Assembly (NCBI GenBank): GCA_026936335.1
Contig: JAPMXV010000068.1
Coordinates: 1-64,000 of the forward strand
Source: Mantamonas sphyraenae
Taxonomy: Eukaryota > CRuMs > Mantamonadidae
Direction: 5' to 3'
Length of the DNA stretch: 64,000 bases
The position numbers and the translations under genes were made by a program. How positions within the stretch are numbered: position 1 is the stretch's first letter; each line of letters starts with the position of its first letter. Positions 1-9,332 of this stretch are shown one piece after another. The notes under the pieces are model-generated. The model had not been told where the DNA came from and did no database searches. It saw nothing but the letters and a program-made list of their open reading frames with translations.

Positions 1-162
1 ACCCTAACCCTAACCCTAACCCTAACCCTAACCCTACCCTAACCCTAACCCTAACCCTAACCCTAACCCTAACCCTAACCCTAACCCTAACCCTAACCCT
101 AACCCTAACCCTAACCCTAACCCTAACCCTAACCCTAACCCTAACCCTAACCCTAGCCCTAA
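1..162. repeat. Telomere, (CCCTAA)n
   Basis: Uninterrupted CCCTAA repeats run from base 1 to about 162, so the window begins at a chromosome end and the TTAGGG strand is the 3' protruding strand. Two variant units are visible: one five-base unit near 36-40 that lacks an A, and a CCCTAG unit at 151-156 next to the unique sequence. TTAGGG is the common telomere repeat of animals, many fungi and many protists, so it does not by itself identify the organism. Confidence 0.98.
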
Positions 163-437
163 CTCGAATTGATAACCGGTAGTGGGATGTTATGCGTCCG
201 GTCTATGTCGCGTGAGTTGTGCTTGTGTCTGATGTGTGAGTGGCTGAGTTGGGTTGTGACATGGGGCAGTGGGCAACGGGTGGTGGTGGAAATGTTGCTG
301 GCGAGTGGTCGCCGTGCTGCAACGCCGCGCAGTCAGCACTGCCCGTCCGCCTTCAACCAAAGTATCACCAACACCCACCACACCCTCCACCAGTCCAACA
401 CAATCCACATACGCTCCAGTACCACACCACCACCACC
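163..437. other. Short subtelomeric spacer without a gene
   Basis: These 275 bases separate the telomere from the first inferred start codon. The left half is GT-rich and the right half CA/CT-rich. I see no satellite array, transposon end or RNA gene. Open frames crossing it in several phases are low-complexity and stop in unrelated frames. It presumably holds the promoter and leader of the gene that starts at 438. Confidence 0.6.
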
Positions 438-3400
438 ATGGACAACGACTACTCAAGCACTCCGAAGCAACAACACACACCCAACACCTACCCAGCGTGC
501 GTTCTGCCTTCCACTCCGTTTTCTGACTGCCCGCTTCTCCCGCTTCCTTGCCCCCCTCCATGCCTCCGTCGCTTTCACTGCACTCCTCCCCTGCATCTCC
601 ACTTCCCCATCGCCACCGCCGCTGCTTCTCTCCGCTGTTCTCCGATCCCCTCTCCCCTGTCACTGCCCTCCCCGTTGCCAGTTTCCCCGTCTGGCAATCT
701 CCTTCCGTTTTCCCTCTCTGCTCGTTCCAGCTCCCTTCACCCCCTGCTTCTGCTCTGACGGCGTCCATTCCGCCTTCCGCTCACCGTTTCCACCCCGCCC
801 TGCTCCTCCCGTCTCCCCCACAGCTACGCGTTCGTGGTCCCTCCCATGGCTGCCCAGCCGTTTCCGAACATGCTGCCCGTGCCTGGCGTACAAAACCCGT
901 ACCAGCACCCACAACCACTCATCATCTGGGTCCCTGTCACCACCCATCTCCAGCAGCACCACGCGTATGCTCATCAGGGCCATCCATACTACACCTACCC
1001 TCCTCCGCCGCCTCCTCAGCCGCGACAAACCGCGCAGACGCACTTCGCTCAGCCTCCGTCGCACCGTCCGCCTGCTCAACCCACCACAAACCACAACCGC
1101 GTCCCCAAACGCATCAGCTCTGCCTTTGTCGGCATCACACGGATCACGTCAACCACCACATCGTCGTTCTCGTCCCACCAGGCCACACGGCAGACTGGCG
1201 ACAGCGACGACGACGCAGCCCAGGAGAGACACACACATGACACCGGCGACGTGGAAGACCTGATGTCCCTGAACTTTGGTCACCGTGAACCACGGTCAAT
1301 CTCCAGCAACTCAGAGTGGATGACCAGCTCATGGATGGAGGCGTACGAAGAAGACGGCGAGGCAAACGACGTAATCCAGCAGCACGTGGACGACGAGTTG
1401 GAAATTCTGGGCACATTCAGCTTTGCAGACACTGGTGACGCCATGGATGAAGAGTACATGCCGCAAGATGACAGCGACGGCGACGCAGACGACATGGAGC
1501 AGGAGGACAGGGACGAATGGCAGCCGAGACGCACAAGTGGAGGCCACAGACGAGGCAGAGACCACAACAGCCGCCGTATTGTTTCACAACAGATGACAGG
1601 CAGCGGACAGCGCAGGCTCAGGGTCACGGCTGGCAGTGGCACAGAGACAGGAACGTCGAGCACACGGGCAAGAAGGGCCAAGAACGGAGACACGGGCGCA
1701 CAGAAGAAATCAAGCGAAGACAAGACGAACAAGTTTCCAGATGGTGTTGTGCGCAAAGGGTGGACAAAGGGAATCAGTGACGAGCTCACCCACAGCAACA
1801 AGAAGGAGCACTCCGCACTGCTGAGGCACATGCACACTCTGGCCAACGAGCATCCCATCGATGACATCCCGGAACTTATGATCCTGCAGGCGCGTGTTCT
1901 GGTCTGCCATGGCACCCTGTTGACGCTTGCCCGACAGATTCAGCTCGCTCTGGGCAACATTCCCCTATCCCAGGGCGACGTGGCCTTCTTCCTCACCCTC
2001 CTCGGCCGTGATATGGATCAAAATACGTGCAGCCATGCCATCCTCCACGCTGGTCTGGCCGTGGGTGTAACAAAGGCTGGGTTGAAGGTATGCTGGCTGG
2101 AGGAGCCACATGACCACGGCGACCCCAACTACGCCCTCCTCCACCTGCTCATGACAGAGATGGACACCCTCGGCGACAGGCCCCATCCCACCACCTGGAA
2201 GGAGCACAAGCAGACCCAGCTGTGGCTGCAGCAAGCACGACGCCCTGCTGACAACGACAGCGACCCACACTGGACACAATGCGACTACGACCACCACCTC
2301 ATCACCACCGAGGTTGAAAAGTGGCATCCTGAGTCTGTGCGCAGCGGCTGGAGCACCAACCCGTACAACGACGAGCGTGGCAGCTGTACGGCGCGGGAGT
2401 TCCAGACGCTGCTGGCACACATGAAGGCACGGGCAGCCAAGTACCCTCTCCATCAGCACGCACACGAGCACCATGCACTGCGTGAGCTGATCAACAACTG
2501 CAGCCTGCAGTCCCTGCTGCGACACATCATCCTGGCGCTGGGCAACGTTGGCGTGCCGCCTGTCGACCTGGCCTTCTTTGTTCGCCTCCTCCGTCCACAT
2601 CTCACCTACCAGCATGTGCAACATGCCATCTGCAACACTCTCACCCGTGGCGTCACCTCCCTCTCCCTCAAGATCGCCTGGCTCGACAAATCCAAACCCA
2701 GCGACGCCACACTGCACACCCTCCTCCACACCCTCATCGACCGCATCACACCCCACATCACCACACGCCCCATCACCGTCGACGCCGTCAACGCCCTCCG
2801 CATTCCCGAGCTTGTTCTTCCAGAGTCCACAAAGGAAGAGACGATGGCCGTGGAGGATGGACTGCCAGATGGCGTTGTGCGCAGTGGCTGGACGCACTGG
2901 CGCAAGAGCGAGCGCATGCACAGCAACAAGAAGGAGCACACGGCACTGCTGAACCACATGCACACCCTGGCCAACCAGTATCCCATCGACGACATCCCAG
3001 ACCTCATGACCCTGCAGGCGCGTGTTGTGGTCTGCCATGGCACTACGACCACGCTTGTCCGACAGATTCAGCTCGCTCTGGGCAACATTCCCCTCTCCCA
3101 GGGCGACATGGCACTCTGCCTCACCCTTCTCGGCCATGATGTGGATCAACACGCGTGTGGCCATGCCGTCCAGAACGCTGGTCTGGCCGTGGGTGTGACC
3201 AAGGCTGGGTTGAAGGTGTGCTGGCTGGAGGAGCCACACGACCACGGCGACCCCAACTACGCCCTCCTCCACCTGCTCATGACAGAGATGGCCACTCTCG
3301 GCGACAGACCCCATCCCACCACCTGGAAGGAGCACAAGCAGACCCAGCTGTGGCTGCAGAAGGCACGACGCCCTGCTGACAACGGCAGCGACCCACACTG

Positions 3401-4004
3401 GACACAATGCGACTACGATCACCAACTCACCACCACCACAGAGGACAAGTGGCATCCTGTGACTGTGCGCAGTGGCTGGAACAAAGCCAACCACGACGAG
3501 CGTGGCAGCTGCACGGCGCGGGAGTTCCGGACGCTGCTGGCACACATGAAGGCACGCGCAGTCAAGCACCCTCGCCATCAGCACGTACACGAGCTCCAGG
3601 CACTGCGTGAGCTCATCAACAACAGCAGCAAGCTGTACCTGGTGCGACACACCATCCTTGCGCTGGGCAACGTTGGCGTGCCGCCTGTCGACCTGGCCTT
3701 CTTTGTCCGCCTCCTCAGGCCAAACCTCACCTACCAGCAGGTTCAACCTGCTATCAGCATAACCCTCACCCGCGGCGTCACCTCCCTCTCCCTCAAGATC
3801 GCCTGGCTCGACAACCCCCAACCCAACGACGCCACACTGCACACCCTCCTCCACACCCTCATCGATCGCATCACACCCCACATCACCACCCGCCCCACTA
3901 CCCCCGCACTCGTCAACGCCTACCCCATCCCTCCATTCACCCTGCCCAAGCGCAAAGACCCTTCCTCCTCCTCCTCCTCCTCCAAACGCCAGCGCCTCGA
4001 ATGA
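438..4004 (+). CDS. Subtelomeric protein with four copies of an unrecognised ~165-residue domain
   Basis: I do not recognise this protein. Proposed exons are 438-496 and 824-4004, with a 327-nt pyrimidine-rich intron (donor GTGCGT, acceptor CCCACAG). The phases match and give 1,079 residues. The upstream exon is inferred; the fallback start is ATG 846. Residues 1-100 are rich in Pro, Tyr, Gln and His. Residues 100-320 are Ser/Asp/Glu/Arg-rich and look disordered. Four copies of one domain follow, in the order A-B-A-B, at about 322-510, 520-680, 700-885 and 895-1045. Each has a lead-in like VRSGW, helical segments around QLALGN or ILALGN, and a late segment like LKVCWLEEP or LKIAWLD. The second A-B pair repeats the first with a period of 1,125-1,128 bp. 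The C-terminus is a Ser run followed by a basic KRQR end, a possible nuclear signal. The stop lies 9 bp from the stop of the opposing LRR gene. Confidence 0.75.
1741..3905 (+). repeat. Tandem in-frame duplication, ~1.13-kb unit, two copies
   Basis: The segment from about 1741 to 2868 recurs from about 2869 to 3905. CAGCAACAAGAAGGAGCAC is at 1793 and again at 2921 (offset 1,128). The CAGCTG/CAGCTGCACGG landmark is at 2381 and 3506 (offset 1,125). Stretches around 2080-2270 and 3207-3400 are nearly identical in DNA, whereas the copies differ more near their ends. This suggests a recent duplication or ongoing gene conversion. Confidence 0.9.
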
Positions 4005-4013
4005 ACCACCCCT

Positions 4014-5318
4014 TCATTCCGCACCCCTCCCCATCCACTCCACCACCCTCTTCATCACCTCATCCGGCAGTGTCACCCACCCTTCCCACCCTCTCTCCTC
4101 CACATACTCCTCCATCCCCCCACACCCAAACATCACCTCCCTCTCCTCCCCATTCATCACCAACGCCACCTCCATCGCCTCATCCACCTCCCAGCCCCAT
4201 CCAATCCAATGCCACGCCTTCCTCCACCCCTCCTTCCTCACCATGACCACCGTTCTCCTTCTCGGTTTCGCGCCCCACCCCCGCAACACCTCAACCACCC
4301 TCTCATCGCCCCCTCTCACCCCCCTCTCCAGCGCAATCTCCATCCCCTCATTCGCTGCAAACGTGTCCACAGGCACACCCCACTCCCTCAGCTCTCTCAT
4401 CTTCTCCACGTCCCCACACTCCACAAACTCCACATGCTTCTCCTTGTTCCTCTCCACGAGCGGCTGCAGCAAACCGCTCTCAAGCCCCCATATCCTCCAG
4501 CACGCACGGTTGTTTGCCAATGACCTGCTCATTGCCGCTGCTCCTTCGTCACCAATGCCGTTTTCGCTGAGTTCCAGTCTCTGCAAGCTGCTGTTCTCGC
4601 TCAGAGCCTCCGCCAGCGCAATTGCTCCTTTGTCACCAACCCCGTTGCCGTTGAGGTTCAACGTCTGCAAGCTGCTGTTCTCACCCAGCCCCTCCGCCAG
4701 CGCTCTTGCTCCTTCTTCCCCAATGCTGTTGTCCCAGAGGTGCAGCGTCTGCAAGCTGCTGTTCTCACTCAGTAACTGCGCCAGTGCTGCTGCTCCTTCA
4801 TCCCCGATGCCGTTGCTTGTGAGGTCCAGCGTCTGCAAGCTGCTGTTCTCAGCAAGACCCTTGGCCAGTGCGACCGCTCCTTCTGCCCCGATGCTGTTGC
4901 CGCCAAGGCCCAGTACCTGCAGGCATCTGTTCTCACTCAACGCTTGACCCAGTGCTGCTGCTCCTTCTGCTCCGATGCTGTTGCTGCCGAGGCCCAGCGT
5001 CTGCAAGCTGCAGTTCTCACGCAGCGCCTTTGCCAACACCGCCACTCCACCATCCCCAACGCTGTTGCTGCTCAGAGTCAACGTTTGCAATGTACTGGTC
5101 ACCCTCACTGCCTGCGCCAGTGCGCCGGCTCCTTCCTCTCCGATGCTGTTCCTCGAGAGGTGGAGCATTCCAACTCTGCACGGCCCCTCCAGCCAACGAG
5201 CCAACGCTGCTGCTCCTACGTCCCCGATGCTGTTGTTCGCGAGGTCCACATTCTGCACTATGCAATTCACCTGCTCAACCAGTCCCTGTGCCAGCACCAC
5301 AGCCTCGCTGTCTCCCAT
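4014..5318 (-). CDS. Leucine-rich repeat protein, ribonuclease-inhibitor type
   Basis: This is a single-exon frame of 434 residues starting at ATG 5318; the only upstream in-frame alternative is a TTG. From about residue 20 to 270 it carries nine or so 28-residue LRRs of the ribonuclease-inhibitor/NLRC type, with consensus SLQTLxLxxNxIGxEGAxALAxAL. Such solenoids bind protein partners. The tail (about 280-434) has a stretch like ECGDVEKMRELREWGVPVD, which resembles a degenerate ankyrin repeat, then Trp-rich and acidic segments with no family I know. No signal peptide, membrane segment or NACHT domain is present. The gene converges on its neighbour with 9 bp between stop codons and diverges from the RING gene across 178 bp. 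The partner is unknown. Confidence 0.85.
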   Translation of the reverse strand: MGDSEAVVLAQGLVEQVNCIVQNVDLANNSIGDVGAAALARWLEGPCRVGMLHLSRNSIGEEGAGALAQAVRVTSTLQTLTLSSNSVGDGGVAVLAKALRENCSLQTLGLGSNSIGAEGAAALGQALSENRCLQVLGLGGNSIGAEGAVALAKGLAENSSLQTLDLTSNGIGDEGAAALAQLLSENSSLQTLHLWDNSIGEEGARALAEGLGENSSLQTLNLNGNGVGDKGAIALAEALSENSSLQRLELSENGIGDEGAAAMSRSLANNRACWRIWGLESGLLQPLVERNKEKHVEFVECGDVEKMRELREWGVPVDTFAANEGMEIALERGVRGGDERVVEVLRGWGAKPRRRTVVMVRKEGWRKAWHWIGWGWEVDEAMEVALVMNGEEREVMFGCGGMEEYVEERGWEGWVTLPDEVMKRVVEWMGRGAE

Positions 5319-5496
5319 CTTCGCCCTGACCCTCAACGTCTTCACCAATCGTCAGCCATGGCTCTCCCTCGGCACACCCCAGCCCAACCCACCTTTCCCT
5401 GTGCCTCCAAAGCCCCGCAGATCCTCCCATGGTCGCCATCCCGCAACAACTCTGTCCACTTGTTCATTTGCCCGCGCCTGAGCGCCCAACCTCCCA

Positions 5497-6411
5497 ATGT
5501 TCCCCACGAGCCCGGACCTCTGCCTCGTGGACGACCCACCCGACCATCTGACCTGTTCCGTTTGCCTGGATGCCTTTACGGACCCGGTCTCTCTTGCCTG
5601 CGGTCATTCTTTCTGTGCCTCCTGCATCGACACCCTTGCCACCTGCCCGCTTTGCCGCGCCACCAAAACCTCTGTGCACCCCAATCTCATGGCCAAGCAG
5701 CTTGTCGGCCAGCTTCTCTGCCGCTGTGCATACGGTTTCCACTGGGACCAAGACCAAGGCCAATTCCTCGCCGTCGACGACGACACAGACGATTCCGCCT
5801 GTTCCACAGTCGTCGCATGGGACTCCTGGCACGACCACGTGTCCGCCTGCACACAAAAGCCCGTCTCCTGCCACTGGGACGGCTGTGACGCCCTTGTTCC
5901 GGCCAAAGCCCTCCCGGAGCACATCGAGGCCTGCCTCCACCGCCCGTCTGGAGCAGAAACCCTCTCAATCCTCCGCCAAAACATCCAACTTTCTCGCCAG
6001 CTCGAGGATCTCGATTCCACCAACCGAGAACTCTCTCTCCGCGTCGTTGAGCTCGAGGAAACTCTCGTGTCGCTCCAGCGTGCCCTCAACACAGCCGACA
6101 CGCCCTCCTCTCCCGCCTTTGACTCTTTCCACACACCCAACCCGTCGCCCAAACCACGCACCACCATAATCTCCTCCTCCTCCTCCTCCTCATCCTCATC
6201 TTCCCCCTCCTCCACCTTCTCCTCCAAATCCTCCAAAACCTGCCTCCCTGGCGCACAATCCACCCACCTGCGCCGCTGCAACATCTGCACTGTCATCATC
6301 TGCGACAATTGCTACTCAGCATGTCACGCCGGCCACTCCACAGGCCGCCGCTTCCACTCGCGCGCTGCAGAATGCGATTGCAGCTTGCACGGTACCTGCT
6401 CGCTCAGGTAA
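5497..6411 (+). CDS. RING finger protein with TRAF-like zinc finger and C-terminal UBR-box-like motif
   Basis: A 304-residue single-exon protein, probably a ubiquitin E3 ligase. A C3HC4 RING spans about 18-57 (CSVCLDAF, CGHSFCASC, CPLC). A TRAF-type zinc-finger-like segment covers about 75-150, with spaced Cys/His including CHWDGC. A short coiled coil (about 155-190) and a Ser run (about 220-240) follow. The last 50 residues contain CNIC, CDNCYSACHAGH and ECDC spaced as in UBR boxes of the FBXO11/UBR4 type, though the N-terminal Cys of that fold is not clear. The layout matches the longer paralogue at 12672, which has two such boxes, so this copy looks shortened. The stop overlaps a sequence resembling a splice donor (CAG then GTAAAA), but no downstream exon fits before the opposing gene at 6458. 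Confidence 0.85.
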   Translation: MFPTSPDLCLVDDPPDHLTCSVCLDAFTDPVSLACGHSFCASCIDTLATCPLCRATKTSVHPNLMAKQLVGQLLCRCAYGFHWDQDQGQFLAVDDDTDDSACSTVVAWDSWHDHVSACTQKPVSCHWDGCDALVPAKALPEHIEACLHRPSGAETLSILRQNIQLSRQLEDLDSTNRELSLRVVELEETLVSLQRALNTADTPSSPAFDSFHTPNPSPKPRTTIISSSSSSSSSSSPSSTFSSKSSKTCLPGAQSTHLRRCNICTVIICDNCYSACHAGHSTGRRFHSRAAECDCSLHGTCSLR

Positions 6412-6457
6412 AAACACAAATCACCCAATCCTACATTCCGATCAGTCTTCTCCCCTG

Positions 6458-7896
6458 TCACTCATCCAATCGCGCGCTCAAATCCTCGTTCCTGCGTTCC
6501 AGCTCGGCAATCTTGCGCAGCAGCCGGCTCTCACGGTTCTCAATCTCCCGCAGCTGGTCCCCTCCGCTGCTTCCCACACTCCCCACGCTCGTGTCCGACA
6601 CCTGCGCCCCAAAGCTCACGTTGCTCACACGCGATCCCGACCCCGCATACAAGTCCAACCCGCTCACCTTGGCCGACAGCTGCCCAATGTGCGTTTCCAT
6701 CAGCTTCAGCTGCGATTGAAGCATCCGCACGTCGTTCGACGCATACTGCAGCGCCTCACTCATGCTTCCGTGCATCATCTGCTGCTGTTCTTGGATTGAA
6801 CGAAGTCCTTCCTGCAACGTCTGCCCATACCGCCTGTTCGTTGCCTCCACCGTCTCGCTCTGTGCCTCCAACTCCCTCAAGCGTCGTTCGTTCTCCTTCA
6901 GCTTCTCCTGCACCTCCTGCGTCGCCTTGGCCGCGGCCAATTCTGCGCTGATGCTCTTTTCCCGCAGGCTCGCCATGTTTTCTGTCAAGTACGCCACCTT
7001 TTGGCCCACTTTGACGTTCTCCGCTCGGTTCTCTTGGCTCACTGTGCTCACCTGTGTAAGCACCCCCTCCATCTTGTTCACAATCTGGTCGTTTGCGTTG
7101 GCCTGCATCTTCACCACCGCCAGCTCGTCCGCCAAGAATTGCCGTGTCTGTTCCCTGTGTGTCAGCTTCCACCTCCCATCTCTCACAGCTCCCACTCACA
7201 CCACGTACGTAGGTCACATCTTCCTGGCAGTTGCCCACAACCTCGCTCAGCGCCTGCATCCTGCTCACCAGCGCCTCCTGGCTCGTCTTTTGCTCCCGAA
7301 ACAGTGCGTCGTGGTCTGCCCGCAGATCTGCTGCAAATGCCTTGAGTGTTTCCAGATGCTCCAGCACCCCCTCCTCCTGCACAGCCAGCTTCTTGGCCAG
7401 TTCCCGATGCACCAGCTGCACCTTTTTCGCAACCCGCTGCTCGAAGTCCGCCTGTCCATCCTGCCATTCGCCACGCAGGTTATCTACACATGCCGTTGTG
7501 TCCACCCATGTGTGTGTCAGACCCGCACCTTGCTCCACTCCGCGTCCCTGGGCCTGCTGCCTTGCGCTGCAATTTTTTGACGACCGTTTGACACGCCCTC
7601 CTTCCACGTCGTCCCTGACCCTTTCCTCTTCACGCCACCCTCGACACTCCCCGCCCTCTGTACCACCTACCCAGCTCCTCAATCATCACCTCACTCAGTG
7701 TGGCAAACGCCTGACGCAGCATCCGCACCTGGTGCGAAAAGTACTCAAAGGACTTTTGGCTCTCCATCTCCAAGTCCAGCTGCGCATCCGCGTCCCGCTG
7801 CAGCAGCTTCACTGCCTCTGCCAGTTCCCGAATGTCCTTTTCGTGGACACTCGTCCCACTCATGCTACCCTTGTTGCGTTTGCCGTGGCTGCTCAT
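6458..7896 (-). CDS. Coiled-coil protein, 396 residues, three exons
   Basis: Function is unknown. Exons on the minus strand are 7896-7671, 7483-7209 and 7147-6458. The introns are 187 and 61 nt (donors GTAGGT and GTACGT), and the joined frame is open throughout. The protein begins MSSHGKRNKG. It is predicted almost wholly helical, with heptad-like stretches at about 20-75, 78-160 and 170-330, a Gly/Ser-rich break near 335-370 and a final helix ending in RRNEDLSARLDE. No catalytic motif, signal peptide or membrane segment is visible. It shares an 81-bp head-to-head promoter with NCBP2 and ends 46 bp from the stop of the RING gene. Cytoskeletal or trafficking scaffolds are typical for such proteins, but nothing here identifies one. 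Confidence 0.8.
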
Positions 7897-7977
7897 GATG
7901 GGAAACAAAACGGGTTGGCGCACGCCACGCGCTCCCTCCACCATCCCGTCCCGCCTGCCCGCTTCCACCTCTCGCCC
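7897..7977. promoter_or_regulatory. 81-bp bidirectional promoter, coiled-coil gene / NCBP2
   Basis: Only 81 bases lie between the two divergent ATGs, so both promoters and both leaders must fit here. A GCGC-centred near-palindrome (TTGGCGCACGCCACGC) lies close to the middle. No TATA box is visible. Function is inferred from geometry alone. Confidence 0.6.
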
Positions 7978-8718
7978 ATGGCCCACTTGTACGACGCCCT
8001 CAAGCACAAGAAGGAGTACGTGGACAACTGGTTCCAGGGCTCCCGCGAAGAGTGGGCCGCCCTCAAGCAAGAGTCCTGCACCGTCTATGTGGGCAAGATG
8101 AGCCACTACACACGCGAAGAACAGATCTACGAGCTCTTTAGCAAGTGTGGTCCCGTCAAGCGCGTCATCATGGGCCTCGACCGTATCCAGCGCACGCCAT
8201 GCGGATTCGCCTTTGTTGAGTTTTACGCCCGAGAGGACGCCGAGCATTGTGTCGCCGCCCTCTCTGGCACAAAGCTCGACGACCAGGTCATCCAGTGCGA
8301 CTTTGACGCGGGTTTCCGCGAGGGCCGCCAGTTTGGCCGTGGCAAGCACGGCGGCCAAAAGCGCGACCAGTTCCGCCTTGAATACGCCAACGCTGCCCCC
8401 ACACCTGCATCTCCGACCCGCCAACACTCTTGGAAGCGTGGCGAGCGCGACGAAGATGCCAATGACGACCTTGACGACCCGCAAGACCCTCCCATGGACC
8501 ACCGCGACCCCTCCGATTCCCCGTCTGCCTCCGACCGCGGCACAAAACGCAGGAGAGACGAACTGCAAGACGACGACGACACAGACAACATCAACAACAA
8601 CAACACAGCAGAGCAGGACCAAGCCTCGGACAACCTCGACGACTCGCTCAGCGATCTGCGCGACGACAAGCGCGGCCGCCTCGGCTCCCCCTCCGAGGGT
8701 AATTTCACCCATCAATGA
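7978..8718 (+). CDS. NCBP2: Nuclear cap-binding protein subunit 2 (CBP20)
   Basis: The small subunit of the nuclear cap-binding complex binds the m7G cap of nascent RNA together with NCBP1 and acts in splicing, export and surveillance. This 246-residue intronless frame has a single RRM at about 34-115. It includes the RNP2-like VYVGKMSHYT, the diagnostic EEQIYELFSKCG, RNP1 GFAFVEFY, and the family-specific CDFDAGFREGRQFGRGKHGGQ segment that folds over the cap. The N-terminal Tyr-containing segment (about residues 12-20) matches the helix that stacks on the cap. Typical CBP20 is about 155 residues. Here about 100 extra residues follow, very rich in Asp, Asn and Ser with a basic KRRR patch, probably disordered. 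The stop is 8 bp from the stop of the opposing gene. Identification is secure. Confidence 0.96.
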   Translation: MAHLYDALKHKKEYVDNWFQGSREEWAALKQESCTVYVGKMSHYTREEQIYELFSKCGPVKRVIMGLDRIQRTPCGFAFVEFYAREDAEHCVAALSGTKLDDQVIQCDFDAGFREGRQFGRGKHGGQKRDQFRLEYANAAPTPASPTRQHSWKRGERDEDANDDLDDPQDPPMDHRDPSDSPSASDRGTKRRRDELQDDDDTDNINNNNTAEQDQASDNLDDSLSDLRDDKRGRLGSPSEGNFTHQ

Positions 8719-8726
8719 ACACCCGC

Positions 8727-9257
8727 TCAATAGAACCTTTGATTCGTAGTCGTAAAGTGCGACGCCGTCGCCTCCTCTGCCCACAGCGACTGCAGCTTGT
8801 ACGTCTTGTCCCGCTTTTGCTCTCGCGGGTCGACCTCGTTCGACAGCACCTGGTCCAGCGACAGCCCCCGGTCGATCGACAACTGCTTCGTCGTCACAAA
8901 CACAGTGCTATCATCGCTCTCATTTCCGTGCGAGAACAGCAGCCGTCGCCCTTTGTCCTTTACGGGCGGATTGTACACCCGCTGCGCGTGCGACCCCTCG
9001 TCGTACGACTGGTAGGAACTGCGTGCCTCTGTCACAAACCGCTCCTCATCCGAATACGCCTGTAAACCCCCCCCCAACGCTTCCCGTGTCAGTTTCCTTC
9101 TTCGCCCCTTGGCCACCGCCACTGCCCCTTTTCTTTGCACCCCAATTCCGCCCCAACGTACAAATTTCTCTGCCGCCTCCTCGGCATCCTGTGCCAGCAG
9201 ATCTTCCACCCAATTGCCCTCCCGCACGCCGTTTGAGTACTTCTTTTCGCTCGTCAT
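8727..9257 (-). CDS. Small protein, possible ciliary microtubule inner protein (CFAP68/CFAP107-like)
   Basis: Exons are 9257-9162 and 9059-8727, joined across a 102-nt intron (GTACGT to TTTACAG), giving 142 residues. The sequence has no enzyme motif. Near the N-terminus it reads KYSNGVREGNWVED. It later has a TEARSSYQSY segment and ends HFTTTNQRFY. Small microtubule-inner proteins of ciliary doublets (for example CFAP68 and CFAP107) share a YSN..L.GNW.EER-like start and aromatic TTN..Y-type turns, which is the basis for this tentative call. Resemblance is limited to short motifs, so the family assignment is weak. If correct, the organism is flagellated. The start is ATG 9257; an upstream in-frame GTG was ignored. 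It pairs head-to-head with the TPR gene. Confidence 0.7.
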   Translation of the reverse strand: MTSEKKYSNGVREGNWVEDLLAQDAEEAAEKFVRWGGIGVQRKGAVAVAKGRRRKLTREALGGGLQAYSDEERFVTEARSSYQSYDEGSHAQRVYNPPVKDKGRRLLFSHGNESDDSTVFVTTKQLSIDRGLSLDQVLSNEVDPREQKRDKTYKLQSLWAEEATASHFTTTNQRFY

Positions 9258-9332
9258 CGCCACGTGCGCTCAATCCCACTCCCTGATGCTCTTTTGGCGG
9301 CCCCCGCGCGCCACCCGCAAACCCAAACGGTC
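9258..9332. promoter_or_regulatory. 75-bp bidirectional promoter, possible ciliary gene / TPR gene
   Basis: There are 75 bases between divergent start codons, which must serve both genes. It contains a CACGTGCGC stretch near the minus-strand gene and a C-rich right half. No TATA box is visible. Confidence 0.55.

Noticed and set aside
169-1263. 364-residue plus-strand frame beginning next to the telomere
   Set aside because: Pro/Ser/Thr/Arg low-complexity read crossing the proposed intron and running in another frame over the domain gene; it starts at a non-ATG codon.
1965-3881. 638-residue minus-strand open frame across the four-domain gene
   Set aside because: Antisense shadow. The plus-strand product has the repeat structure, and the antisense reading is Val/Gly/His-rich with no motif; C-ending codons on one strand suppress stops on the other.
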